From positions 372,001-436,000 of the forward strand of contig PSQN01000001.1 of NCBI GenBank assembly GCA_002989075.1: a stretch of DNA of 64,000 bases. The letters are read 5' to 3'. The notes beneath the pieces are model-generated. The model was not told where the DNA came from and did no database searches. It saw nothing but the letters and a program-made list of their open reading frames with translations. Positions 53,572-63,526 of this stretch are shown here, piece by piece (the stretch's first letter is position 1; each line of letters starts with the position of its first letter). Source of the stretch: Arthonia radiata (Eukaryota > Ascomycota > Arthoniomycetes > Arthoniales > Arthoniaceae). A program made the position numbers and the translations under genes.

Positions 53572-55857
53572 TTAATAAGTCTCAGGCAGCCCCATTCTCC
53601 CCCAATCATTAACATCACCGTCACTGCACCGCCAAAGCTCGGTCTTCCTATCCGCAATATTTTTCGGCAGCATGTCCGCCTCCACACCCTTCTTCCAACT
53701 CCACTGCGCACCACCCGGCACGCCATCTTCCACATCCCACGTCCAGTAAAAGCTGCCCCAGCCCTGACTGAAGCTCTGGATCTGCGCGTCCGCAAAACGG
53801 CTTAGCCACTGCTTATACCCTTGCGAGTAATCCTTCGGGTCCGCGTTCGCTTGATCGCAGCTACATTGATTGCCCTGACCGTCGTTGAGGAGCGGACAGC
53901 TAGGCACGTTGACAGATGTAGTGGCGTTGCCCGTCCGCAACGAGCCTTCCCATCTGTTGCCAGTGCCTTCGGGGTTGAGGTGTGACGCACAGTCAGTGTC
54001 AGCTTGCGACCACTCACCACAGATGAAGCTGCCAAAGCCGGTCTTTGGATTCATACTCTGCTGCACTTGCTGTGACCACCCGTTGCATGCGAAGTCGAGC
54101 TTCGCTGTGTGATTCAGCATGAGCTGGTCTCGGTTGAATATTACGTATTCATGGCTATCCAGCAGCAGTTGTTGCTCAGCCGCATTTGAACCCGGAGGTA
54201 TGATGTCAGGATACTTCCCAAAGGCAGACTGCCAGTATGGGAGTGGCTGAAACCCGTCGCTGAAGACCAGCACTGTGTCGTTAGGCAGGGGCGAAGCGCG
54301 GACCTGGCGAATTGCTGTGGCGGTCCAATTGAGCACGGTGTCTTGGTCGAGGAAGATCATGCGTGGCTCGTTGAGGATGCCGTACATGGTCACTAGCCCT
54401 TTATAACGCTCTTGCGCAAAGAATGCACTGAGCTGCTGATGGATCTGCAGTGTCCTGTCTGCGTTTAATTGGCCTTCCGTGCCGTTCAGCCAGCCGATGC
54501 TGCCTTGCCTTCCAGAGTGATTCCAGCCGTTTTGCGAACCCGGTGCAGAGTGTAGATCGAGGTTCAAGCGGAGGCCGTTTTGACGAGCGTACTCAATGCC
54601 GCGGAGGAGATAGCGCCAGCACGTATGCGCAATGTATGCGTCTCCGGGGTACGTTTTGACAGCCCAGTATGGAAAGGGGATGCGAACATGATCAAAGCCC
54701 GCTGCTCGTATCTGTTCGAAGGTACTGCGGTTGGCGAACTGCGAGTAATGCTGGTCGAGCAGAGCATTCGCTGCTTCGGGACCAAGTGCAGCGCTCAGTG
54801 CCCATTCGTCTGGATATGGTGGCTCAATTGCCGTGTTTGAGCCGGCAGGTAGCGTTGTGTTGAAGAGCGAGGGTGTAATAAACGGCTCCAAGCTGAGCCA
54901 ACCGCCGATATTGATACCGCGAACTGGTCGCGTCCCGTACAGCCATGGCTCGCTTAAATCCGGGACGGAGGGATTGGCTCGCGCCGTGTTGTCGAAAGCG
55001 TCATTGAGGCCCATGATTGAGAGTCCGCCAACGGTAGCGCTCGTGAAGGTGAGATTGAAGTCGACAGTGTCATACCATGTAAAAGGATCTAGATACGTTC
55101 CTTTCGCCTCTGCTGGGATCGAATCAGGAGAGATGGCCGTCAATGAAGCATTGGCGGCTACTAAGCCGTGATCGGCGTGTCTCTGATGGACAGCGAGGCC
55201 GACCGGAAGACCAGTGATTAGCGCAAGAAGCAGGATCACGCATACTGCAGCTGTGATCCATTTCCGCCTCTTGCGCTTACGTAGGGCACTTGCCTTCTCA
55301 ATGTCACGACTGCGCCGCCGATGCTCTTTGTGGTGCTGGTGGTGGCTGTTGTGACGTCCTGCGCTGTGCGGAGCAACAAGAGGAACTCCACTAGTCACAC
55401 GTTGATGGTCTGGCTTCTCTCGGTAGTAGAAATCATCCGTGATATTCCGCCTATGCCTTGAATTTCTCCGAAGGGTTTGCGGTGAAGCAGAGTTTCTGGA
55501 CTTTTTTGTCTTCTCTTCGTCTGAACGCTTGCGCAGTTGCGTTACGCCGTGGTTCCCGGCATGTCGTGAATCCCTACGGTGGCGTCGCTTTTCCACGTAC
55601 AGATCATTTGACTCCGAGGTGTCTTCAGAGGACCACCCGAGCTGCCCATTCAGCTCCCTCAATTTCTCTTGCGAGATTCCCGCTTCCGTAGAGTACTCTT
55701 TGCTCTTGCGCTGGCCAGACCGGGCCCCTGTATGGTCGTGTTGGACGTGTGCATGATCGTCCTCTTCACGATGCTGATGAGTCGACGGTCTTCGAGGTCT
55801 CGAACCCCGATCCCTTTTCGCTCGATTGCCGTTGTCGATTGATGCTCTTCTCTCCAT
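53572..55857 (-). CDS. exgD: Exo-beta-1,3-glucanase, GH5, type II membrane form (ExgD-like)
   Basis: Single exon, 761 aa. A long basic, His/Arg-rich cytoplasmic tail (residues 1-198) precedes one membrane helix at about 200-223 (ITAAVCVILLLALITGLPVG), so the enzyme is a type II protein facing the wall. The GH5 subfamily 9 domain then runs to the end: GINIGGWLSLEPFITPSLF, AGFDHVRIPFPYWAVKTYPG, LDLHSAPGSQNGWNHSGRQG, acid/base Glu about 497 in MYGILNEPRMIF, nucleophile Glu about 615 in FICGEWSQADTDC, and GWGSFYWTWDVE. It releases glucose from non-reducing ends of beta-1,3-glucan during wall remodelling. The stop lies 117 bp from the convergent TAPT1-like gene; the promoter abuts the transposon island. 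Confidence 0.93.
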   Translation of the reverse strand: MERRASIDNGNRAKRDRGSRPRRPSTHQHREEDDHAHVQHDHTGARSGQRKSKEYSTEAGISQEKLRELNGQLGWSSEDTSESNDLYVEKRRHRRDSRHAGNHGVTQLRKRSDEEKTKKSRNSASPQTLRRNSRHRRNITDDFYYREKPDHQRVTSGVPLVAPHSAGRHNSHHQHHKEHRRRSRDIEKASALRKRKRRKWITAAVCVILLLALITGLPVGLAVHQRHADHGLVAANASLTAISPDSIPAEAKGTYLDPFTWYDTVDFNLTFTSATVGGLSIMGLNDAFDNTARANPSVPDLSEPWLYGTRPVRGINIGGWLSLEPFITPSLFNTTLPAGSNTAIEPPYPDEWALSAALGPEAANALLDQHYSQFANRSTFEQIRAAGFDHVRIPFPYWAVKTYPGDAYIAHTCWRYLLRGIEYARQNGLRLNLDLHSAPGSQNGWNHSGRQGSIGWLNGTEGQLNADRTLQIHQQLSAFFAQERYKGLVTMYGILNEPRMIFLDQDTVLNWTATAIRQVRASPLPNDTVLVFSDGFQPLPYWQSAFGKYPDIIPPGSNAAEQQLLLDSHEYVIFNRDQLMLNHTAKLDFACNGWSQQVQQSMNPKTGFGSFICGEWSQADTDCASHLNPEGTGNRWEGSLRTGNATTSVNVPSCPLLNDGQGNQCSCDQANADPKDYSQGYKQWLSRFADAQIQSFSQGWGSFYWTWDVEDGVPGGAQWSWKKGVEADMLPKNIADRKTELWRCSDGDVNDWGRMGLPETY

Positions 55858-56093
55858 ACATCCTTGCTAGCGGATAGGAGGTAGGACAAACCGCCACTAC
55901 CAAATGGGGAAAGATGTTTGGATGTGTTGCTACACTGGCAACCGAGCATTGTGCGCTACTCACGATCTTGGCAAGGGCGAAATTTGCAAGCTTCAACACC
56001 ACACAGAGTAAAGTGTTTTCCCGTCTCCGGGCACACCCCAAATGGGGTAATGGCCAAAGCTCCCGCTAACCGACCGTAGTAATCAGGCTAGCA

Positions 56094-56868
56094 GTTGTCT
56101 TCGGGAAACACGTTGGCTCACACTCGGAGAAGCTGAACGCCCACACCGCGTACACGGATTATCCCTAATCAGGTAATAATCTTAACATATGTTTAACATA
56201 TCCTAGTTATATCGTCCCTTAATATTATTGTTTATTCCCTGCCCTCGAGCGAAGGCAGAGAAACCCTTGCGCAGCTTTAGCAGGAGAGGCCCCCAGAAGG
56301 GAGGGAGGACCCTTACGGGGTGTTACGAACGCTAAGCCCGGGACGGCTGAGCGAACCCCCGAGCATCAACACCTACCACTCGCCAGGACGCTAACAGGCA
56401 CTAGCACACCTTTGGCCGACAAGACCTCTTTGGCCGACAGCGGCCAAAGCGGGCACGTCGGGCTAGGAAGCCGCGGTCACCTACGAGGACACCAGCGGCC
56501 ACGGCGGCCCTGGGGGACCTCTCTTGCACCTTAGACTATATAGCCAGACTGATGGCCGACCTTAGGATGGACTTCAGTCTATCAACTCAACATCCTCTCC
56601 TGCCTTTCAGTCTCTAGCACACGAGACACCCACCACCAAGGTCGACAAGCACACAAGGCAAGTGAGCCTTAGTTCGGTCCTCCCAGCGACCGGCGTTACA
56701 CGGGGGTTAATGCTGAGCGACGGGCACGACTATATATCTAATATATGTTTATACAATTAATATATTAAACATATATTAGAATTATTACCTGATTAGGGAT
56801 AGTCTGTGCACGCGGTATGGGCGTTCAGCTTCTCCGAGTGTGAGCCGAGGTGTAACCCCGTTGTCTTC
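56094..56868. mobile_element. Non-autonomous Mutator-like TIR element with 9-bp target duplication
   Basis: Ends at 56103 and 56859 are flanked by the direct repeat gttgtcttc (56094-56102 and 56860-56868), a 9-bp duplication as made by Mutator-like transposases. The terminal inverted repeats are about 110 bp: the left segment with ggctcacactcggagaagct, gaacgcccac and ccctaatcaggtaataat reappears inverted at about 56765-56845 with a few C-to-T type differences. There is no coding capacity, and about 372 bp remain once the nested solo LTR is subtracted, so it is a MITE-like passenger. It starts 245 bp upstream of the glucanase start codon. Confidence 0.8.
56321..56700 (+). mobile_element. Gypsy-family solo LTR nested in the Mutator-like element
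   Basis: A 380-bp segment with TG..CA ends (tgttacgaac to ggcgttaca) is flanked by the 5-bp direct repeat cggggg-type cgggg (56316-56320 and 56701-56705). Its last 110 bp match the LTR at 62286-62757 in the opposite orientation almost exactly, while its middle is shorter and more diverged. It is a fossil left by recombination between two LTRs, and the family is that of the chromodomain Gypsy element at the right end of the window. It inserted after the Mutator-like element was in place. Confidence 0.82.
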
Positions 56869-56886
56869 CCGTCGACTTCCCGCGTT

Positions 56887-58792
56887 ACCCGTACCCTCCG
56901 CGGTCAGCCCTATCGGGCACAAATTCCTGCGCTAAACCGCTTCAGAATTCCTCATTTGTCGGGTACTAGCATAAGCTAGTACCCGACGCATACCCGAAAT
57001 AGTCGCATACCCGAGATCGATTCTATATATTTTACCTACACGCCGCAAAGAGCTTCTAAGTATGGCTGCAAAACTACCTGAACAGGAGCTCAAGATCTAA
57101 AAGATCCTCTAGAAGGTGCAAAAAAGGAAGTATATCGACCTAAAGCAGCTAGCTCGCGATTACAAGATCCCGTACTCTATACTTTATGCAAGGTACTACG
57201 AGCGAGGATCGCTCTAGACGCGTCGAAACGCGTCTACAAAGCTTATACCTGCCCAAGACGGAGCTCTGTGTAGCTATATTAATCGTCTTGGCGCAATATA
57301 CCTCGCACCGACGCGTCGATTAATCGTTTCTGCGGCCAATTCGATATTAGCGCGATCTTAAGCTACAGATTTATCTAAACCTTCTCTACGCGTCTTATCT
57401 GTTTGGTGCTAAAGATGGCTAGCGCAACACCTATAGTATAAGCTAGCGCGCCAGAAACTAATAGAAATGGCCCGATATCTTGCTTAAAACAGAGATACTA
57501 TTCGAAAGTAGTATTAGAAGCTCGGCGAGCTAATACAAGAATACGCGATCGACCCGCATAATATCTAAAATATTGACTAAGCAGGCTTCCAAATTAAAAT
57601 TAGAGCGAATAATTGGATTGTTGTACGACGCAATCAATCTAAAGTAGTAGCTCTAAGCCAGCTTAATTGAACACTTGTTACTCTAATTAAGACAATCTCT
57701 ATAGCTAAATCGAAGCTTAATTTAATTATAGTAATCCTAGGCGCTGTGCATCAAGCTTATTAGACCCAAACAAGTATAGAAGGTAAAACAATGCTTATAC
57801 TTTTTGAATCGGGCTACGTAAACGACGAGATTATACTTCAATATATTAAGTACTTTAATACAGCTAGCTTAAAGAGGCAACGAGGTACGTATCGATTACT
57901 TCTTTTAGATAGATTTGAAGGTTAAGCAACTGCTAATTTTGTTTAGTACGTAGAAGATTATAAGATTAAACTTTTTGCGTTTCTAGCGCATATAACGCAC
58001 CTTATACAGCCGCTCGATGTATTAGTTTTCTAAATCGAGAAGCACTACTACAAGCAGAAGCTTAATCGGATAGTTCGAAGCGGTGTATTAAAGTTTAGGA
58101 AGACAGACTTTCTAGATAGGCTTTCTGAAATACGCAAGAACATATTTAAAGAGGCAACTATACGCTTAGGCTTCGAAAAGACAGGAATCTGGCCATTGAA
58201 CGCCGATAAAGTGCTTAAACAGATACCCGATTTGGATAAAATATCTAGGGAAGCTACTCTATAGGGTAAAGAGCCGCCTGCAACTCTCTGAACAGAGAGA
58301 TTGTATCGCCGGTTTGTTGATAAGATCGCGCAAGAAGGTAAAGAGCTTCAAGCTTGCCCGGAACTAGCCCCTTTTTGGATAAGAATGGGGCAGCTTGTGT
58401 ATATCGGAGAGCGTATAATTACTGAAAGAGACCTAGTTCAGAAGGATCTTAATTCTATTCAATTAGAGGCGCGTCGGCGCGAGGAGCTTAAACGCAAGAA
58501 GGGAGATAGACGCTAAATGCAGAAGGGTAGCGTTATTTTAGCTACCTCTTTAAGAAAGATAATAAAAAATCGGAATGCCGCTAAGACCGAAAAGGAAGTT
58601 ATGTGTACCGAGAAACGCACAAATAGCTAAAAAGGGAAGTTAAAAGCGCGCTCTAAGCCTTAACTATCGATCAAAGAGTCAATTATTCAATTTTAGGAAG
58701 CTCTTTGCGGCGTGTAGATAAAATATATAGAATCGATCTCGGATATGCGACTATTTCGGATATACGTCGGGTACTAGCTTATGCTAGTACCC
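56887..58792 (+). mobile_element. pogo/Fot1-type DNA transposon, decayed
   Basis: Inverted repeats of about 95 bp lie at 56961-57055 and 58698-58792; both start with a near-palindrome (gggtactagc, ataa, gctagtaccc) and run through agatcgattctatatatttta to the gccgcaaagagctt block. Between them a transposase on the plus strand is recognisable from about 57062: an HTH region (QLARDYKIPYSILYARYYER), then DDE_1-type blocks including LLDRFEG, THLIQPLDV and EKTGIWPLNADKVL. The frame is broken by about twenty in-frame stops, mostly TAG/TAA where CAG, CAA or TGG is expected, which is the RIP signature. The longest intact piece is 58301-58516. The copy is inactive. Confidence 0.82.
58301..58516 (+). 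pseudogene. C-terminal fragment of the pogo/Fot1 transposase
   Basis: A 71-codon open stretch (MYRRFVDKIAQEGKELQACP, ending EELKRKKGDRR) continues the transposase after its DDE region. It is charged and helical and is typical of the tail of this family. It is a remnant inside the decayed element rather than a host gene. Confidence 0.7.
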
Positions 58793-58930
58793 GCACCCTT
58801 CTTACTCGGTCCTATCGGACATAGAATCCTACGCTATTCCGCTTTAGGTTTTCTTATTCGTTGGTGCTAGCTGAAGCTAGCACCCTACGCTTATATAAAA
58901 TCTCTAGTCATACGAGATCGATTCGCTTAT
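58789..58930 (+). mobile_element. Truncated left end of a second pogo/Fot1-type copy
   Basis: Directly after the first copy, the sequence repeats what precedes and begins it: a cc(t)tatcgg..aattcct or aatcctacgc leader, then ggtgctagc..gctagcacc and acgcttatat..agatcgattc, aligned with 56887-57040 with many transitions. No matching right end is seen, so only the left 130-140 bp can be recognised. The offset between the copies is about 1.9 kb. Confidence 0.6.
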
Positions 58931-59640
58931 ATTAGCTACTTATAAATTGTAACAAGCTTAGAACTCGATAATCTGCTTATTAATCGATAGCTTGGGTTCC
59001 GATATTATAGCTAGCTTGCTTGTTTTAGCAGTTAGAGCCCTAGCTTGTCCCGTTCCTGCGTTCTCTGCGCACCGAGCTTCCCTTTAATCGCCCTTCCGAT
59101 CCCGCTTTTGTTAAAAAAGGTGCAGGGAAGAAGAAGAATACTACTACAAAGAGTAGAAAGACGAGACCAGCTTAAGACTGGTGCAATACTTAAGCTTAGT
59201 ACAGGTACAATACTTAGTAGCAAGGAGAAGCTATTGTTATATTGTCTGTCTTATTAGCTAAAATTCTCTAGAGGGATTCTAGCTTATATATCTAAGTCTA
59301 GCGGCTCGTATAGGACTTACTAGATATCTGTTCTTTTAATAGGAGCTAGATAACCCGTAACTTACTATATAAGACAGTAATTCTGTTTATCTAAAACTGT
59401 TAGTCTCTAAGTCTATTTTGTGTTATCTTAGACTATAGGCTAGCTGTCTAGAACAGATCGTATAATACTTCTTTTTGTCCTAGGTCCGGGCCACTAGACC
59501 CGACCCTTTAGATAAAAGGCTTGTTCTATTTTAGACCGAGACAGCTAGTAGGACCTATCTGTAATCTGGGTGTAGGGCAGGAAGCAGTTAGGTGGCAAAA
59601 AGGGCCTAGATAGGCCCTACTAGTGTTCAAGCTAATTATT
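58930..59640. other. AT-rich unassigned transposon-derived DNA
   Basis: About 700 bp rich in cta/tag/tta with no open frame of note and no recognised ends. The composition matches the RIP-affected elements on both sides. Confidence 0.4.
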
Positions 59641-62285
59641 AAGGAGACCAGAAAGGGATGCCTCCACTGAAGAAAAGATATCCTTCAAGGATCGCAGCCT
59701 TCTTAAATAGGCAACATTCCGTTCTAATTCGCTATCGGGACGTTTATGCATTACACTATCCGATACTCTAGGCCCCTAAGGGTTCCGACTAACCAGCTAG
59801 TTAGTTAATTTCTAACATACCTTCTTAATCGACTAGTTATTTTAGCTAGATTATAAGCTAATTTAAGTTCTAAATGTTAGTATTTTAGCTAAGTCGATCG
59901 GTTTTGTTAAACTGTCTGCTAATTGTTCCTTTGTAGAAACGTATTTAAGCTCTGTTTAGCCTACCTAAACGTTTTCTCTAACATAGTGATACTGTATATC
60001 AATATGCTTAGATTTAGCTTAGAAGGTAGGGTTTTTTATAAGTTCTTTTGCCGACTTGCTGTCGGTAAGTAACAGTTTTACCGGCAAAACTAGGGTCTCC
60101 GGTCTAATTTGACCGGCTTGCCCGGGTAAATATATGCTTGCCTGGTGCGTTAGAGCCCGCCGAGTCTTTTTATCCGCAGACTTTTTAGAAGTACCCGCTA
60201 AAACGGTAGTAATTGAATTTTCTTCGAAAATTCCGGACAGTTCGGTAGCAATTAATCGGATAAATGACTATTCCTTTATAGCTTCTTTAAGGGCTGTATA
60301 TTCGGCCTTATAAGAGCTTAAGGCGATTATTTTTTGTAGCTTCGAATTTTAGCGAAGGGCTCCGTTCCTAAGTAGAAAGATATAGCCGGTAGTCGATCTC
60401 CTAGTGCCGAGGTTCCCCCCCCAATCTGCGTTACAATAGCCGGTTATACCGTCTATTAAGGAAGATTTGTAGTAAAGGCTAAGATTAGGAGTTTTATCTA
60501 AGTAAGCCTAAAGGCTACTTAAAACTCTTTAGTGCTTCTCGCTAGGATTCAACATATATCGGGCTAGTAGGCTAGTTATAAAGGCAATATCGGGTCTTGT
60601 CTTTGTTATTAGATACAAAATCGACCCAATTTATTGCTAATAATTAGAAATATTGGCACTACTAGCTTGATTAGAATTCAGTGCCAATTTTAAGCCGACG
60701 GGTTGCGGTATTTTCTCGGGTATTGGGCCGTTTTTCTTCGAGTATTTGGTTAAAATTTTAGCTAAATAAGTCGACTAGTTTAGGCGAATCGTTTTCGCCG
60801 GGCGATCTCAGGTAATTTTAATTCCTAGAAACTTACTAACGTCTCTTAAGTTCTTAACCGTAAGAGTCTTATTTAGTTCCTAGTAGATTCTAAAGATTGT
60901 TTTGGTAGAATCGGATACAGCTAATATATTGTCTATATAGACGATTAAAATTGTCTGTTTTCTAGTTCTTCGAATATAAACCGACTAATCGGATACTAGG
61001 GATTCGAAACCTATTCCCCTTAGTAATTCTCGAAGATAGGCTTTCTACTATCGGTCGACCTGTTTTAGACCGTAAAGGGCCTTCTTTATTCAATAAACTT
61101 TATTAGTTCTGTTAGATAGACCAGTTAGTTGCTCGATATAGACAATCTTATCTAACTTTGCATTAGAATAAGCTAATTTTACGTTCTATTGCTTTATTTC
61201 CTAGTCTTTCTCTGCTACTAAGGCTAGTATAAGCCGGTAAGTAATTAGATTTACTATATTTACAAAGGTCTCTGTAAAATTGAGGCTGGGTCTTTGCTGA
61301 CAGCTCTTAGCTACCTAGTAAGCTTTAAAAATCGGCTCGCCCTCCGGAGGATACTTAATCTTTAGTACCCAGCGCCCTTTTAGCGCCTTTCTACTTAGCG
61401 GCAGCTCGGTTAATATCTAGGTTTCTTAGTTAGCTAGCTCTTTGAGCTCCGACTATATTGCGTCTAGCCAAGAAGGCCAATCCTTGGATATCCTTATTCC
61501 TTTTAAGTTATTGGGCTCTTTAGTAACTGCGACTAAGGCCTGCTTAGCGTATTGTTCTAGGTTATTGTAGAACTCATTAAACTAATTTTTTTCGGCGTTT
61601 TTGTATATAAAATCTATTTCCTGGGCGCAATCGATATCTGTCCGGCTAGGGTCTTCGGTACTTCTATAATCTAACTCGATAGAAAGGTTAGACTCGTCTA
61701 GAGCTCTAGTTTAGTATAGTTCTTATTTAGATTCGTCCGCTAGTTGTTAAGATATAGAGGGGGTATACTGTTTCTTATATAGAGGACTTCCTTCTTTATT
61801 AGAAGGTACCTCTCTATTATCTTAAGATTTAGCGGTCGGATTTAGCTCGTTTTTGAACTCAACTTCTAGTTATTCTTCGGACTCTTTAGAAATGCTCTTA
61901 GTTAATCGATTAACTATAGATCTCTGTAGGTTTCAAATAAAATTTCCTTCCTAGACGTAGACGTCTCTCCCTTAGTAAACCTTCCGGCTATTGGGGTCTA
62001 AGAGCTTATATTGGTTCGATCTGTAGTCTATTAGGATATAGGTAGTTGCTCTAGCGTCTAGTTTTTTTAGTTTAGGTTCTTTAAGATAAGTAACTGAGCT
62101 CTAGATTTTAATAGTACTAACATCCGATTTTTTGCCGTATTTTGCTTCGTACGGGGTAATAAACCCCAGCAATCCGATATAAGGGGTCCTATTATAAATA
62201 TAGGTAGCTGCTTTTAGCACTTTACTCTAATATATTTAGGGTAGCCCGACGGTATAAAGCATTGCTCGAACTTTACTAACAATTG
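59640..62285 (-). mobile_element. Ty1/Copia retrotransposon fossil
   Basis: On the minus strand, from right to left, the integrase C-terminal part (about 62,280-61,900), reverse transcriptase (about 61,480-60,700) and RNase H (about 60,480-59,890) of a Copia element can be recognised in order. The left boundary is approximate and no LTR was identified. The right end is cut by the Gypsy LTR at 62,286. The element is broken many times, with dozens of interruptions and strong AT bias consistent with RIP, so it is old and long inactive. Confidence 0.8.
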
Positions 62286-62757
62286 TGTAACGCCGGTCGC
62301 TGGGAGGACCGAACTAAGGCTCACTTGCCTTGTGTGCTTGTCGACCTTGGTGGTGGGTGTCTCGTGTGCTAGAGACTAAAAGGCAGGAGAGGCGAGACAG
62401 ATCACAGAGGGTGAGAGGGGCTTGACTAAAGTAGACAGAAGGTGAAGCACGTTACCTGAATATGGTTGAGAAACTCGTATTCAGATGTTGAGTTAATAGA
62501 CTGAAGTCTATCCTAAGGTCGGCCATCAGTCTGGCTATATAATCTAAGGTATATAGGGAAGTTCCCCTGTGTCCGTTAATCCCGACAATGCCTATATCGG
62601 GTTTGTAGGGAACGTAGGCTCTTATAGCCGTCTTGTCCGATAATGCCTACGGCGGGTTTATAGGCTTAGTCGGGAATGATGCTGGTAGGGCTGAGATGAC
62701 TGGCGGTGGTTGATGCTTGGGTGCACGCTAGGCCGTCTGGGGCTGGTGCCCGTAACA
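62286..62757 (-). repeat. 3' LTR of the Gypsy element
   Basis: 472 bp with TG..CA ends. The inner boundary is set by the polypurine tract at 62758-62773 and the outer one by the match to the solo LTR at 56321-56700. The outer flanking bases are aattg (62281-62285); the partner duplication would lie outside the window. Confidence 0.82.
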
Positions 62758-62920
62758 CAATCCCCCCTCTTCTAGTTAAATCGTCCTCGATTGACCCTCA
62801 GCCTTTCAAATACCTATAAGTTGCGTTTCGTCCCTTCTTTTCGTAACTGATCTGTAAGTCGCTATGCCTCGCATGAAGTCCGTTGCTGCGGGTCCTGACA
62901 AAAAGTATAGCTAATACCTG

Positions 62921-63526
62921 TTGATTGAAGCCTGCGGTACCGAAATGCCTCCTTGTTCCAGATGTGTGTCGACTAGGGAAAGATGTGTGGTTCAGTCGGG
63001 GAAGGCGACGTGTTCGGTGTGTACTCGGGATGGGAAGAGTTGTGATTTACGGGTGTCAATGGCAGATAGTATGCCTTGTCAGTGTCCCTTTGTGGTGACT
63101 GGAACTGACTTGATTGCAGCGCGTTCGGTTCATTCTCAATATTCCTCTCAGTCGGCTGCCCTTCAGCGTGCGAAGAGCCAATTACGTGCGTCGAAGGCCC
63201 AGGCAGCAGCGTTGATTGCGGCTGTGCAGCGTGACCGATCTGAGGTCCGGAAGTTGAAAGAGGAGGTTAAGAAGACTCGTACGCGGGCAGCAGCGAAGTT
63301 GGCTCGGAATAAGTTGTTGGAGCAAGAGGAGTTTGCTGCGTCGATGGCTGGTGGTGATACATTTGAATGTCCGAGCGGGTTATCCGTTGACTTTCGGAGT
63401 GACCCCTACCCGGTGTTGGGTGGTGGTCCTGTAACGTGGTGGGCTGGTTCGTTTGAGGGTAATCTGAGTGCCGGCGAGGCACACCAGGTAGTGGATCAGG
63501 GTGTTAGTACTAATACGACCGATTGA
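62921..63526 (+). other. Antisense reading frame in the Gypsy tail, zinc-finger-like
   Basis: On the strand opposite to the Gypsy genes, between chromodomain and LTR, an open frame of about 200 codons (first ATG at 62945) encodes two similar Cys motifs, CSRCVSTRERC and CSVCTRDGKSC (C-x2-C-x6-C twice), then an Ala/Arg/Lys/Glu-rich coiled coil (SQLRASKAQAAALIAAVQRD) and a Gly/Asp-rich tail. It belongs to the element. Whether it is expressed is unknown, and it should be treated as part of the fossil. Confidence 0.6.

Noticed and set aside
59032-59257. Short frames on both strands in the AT-rich island
   Set aside because: Chance openings in RIP-affected DNA with no recognisable protein family.
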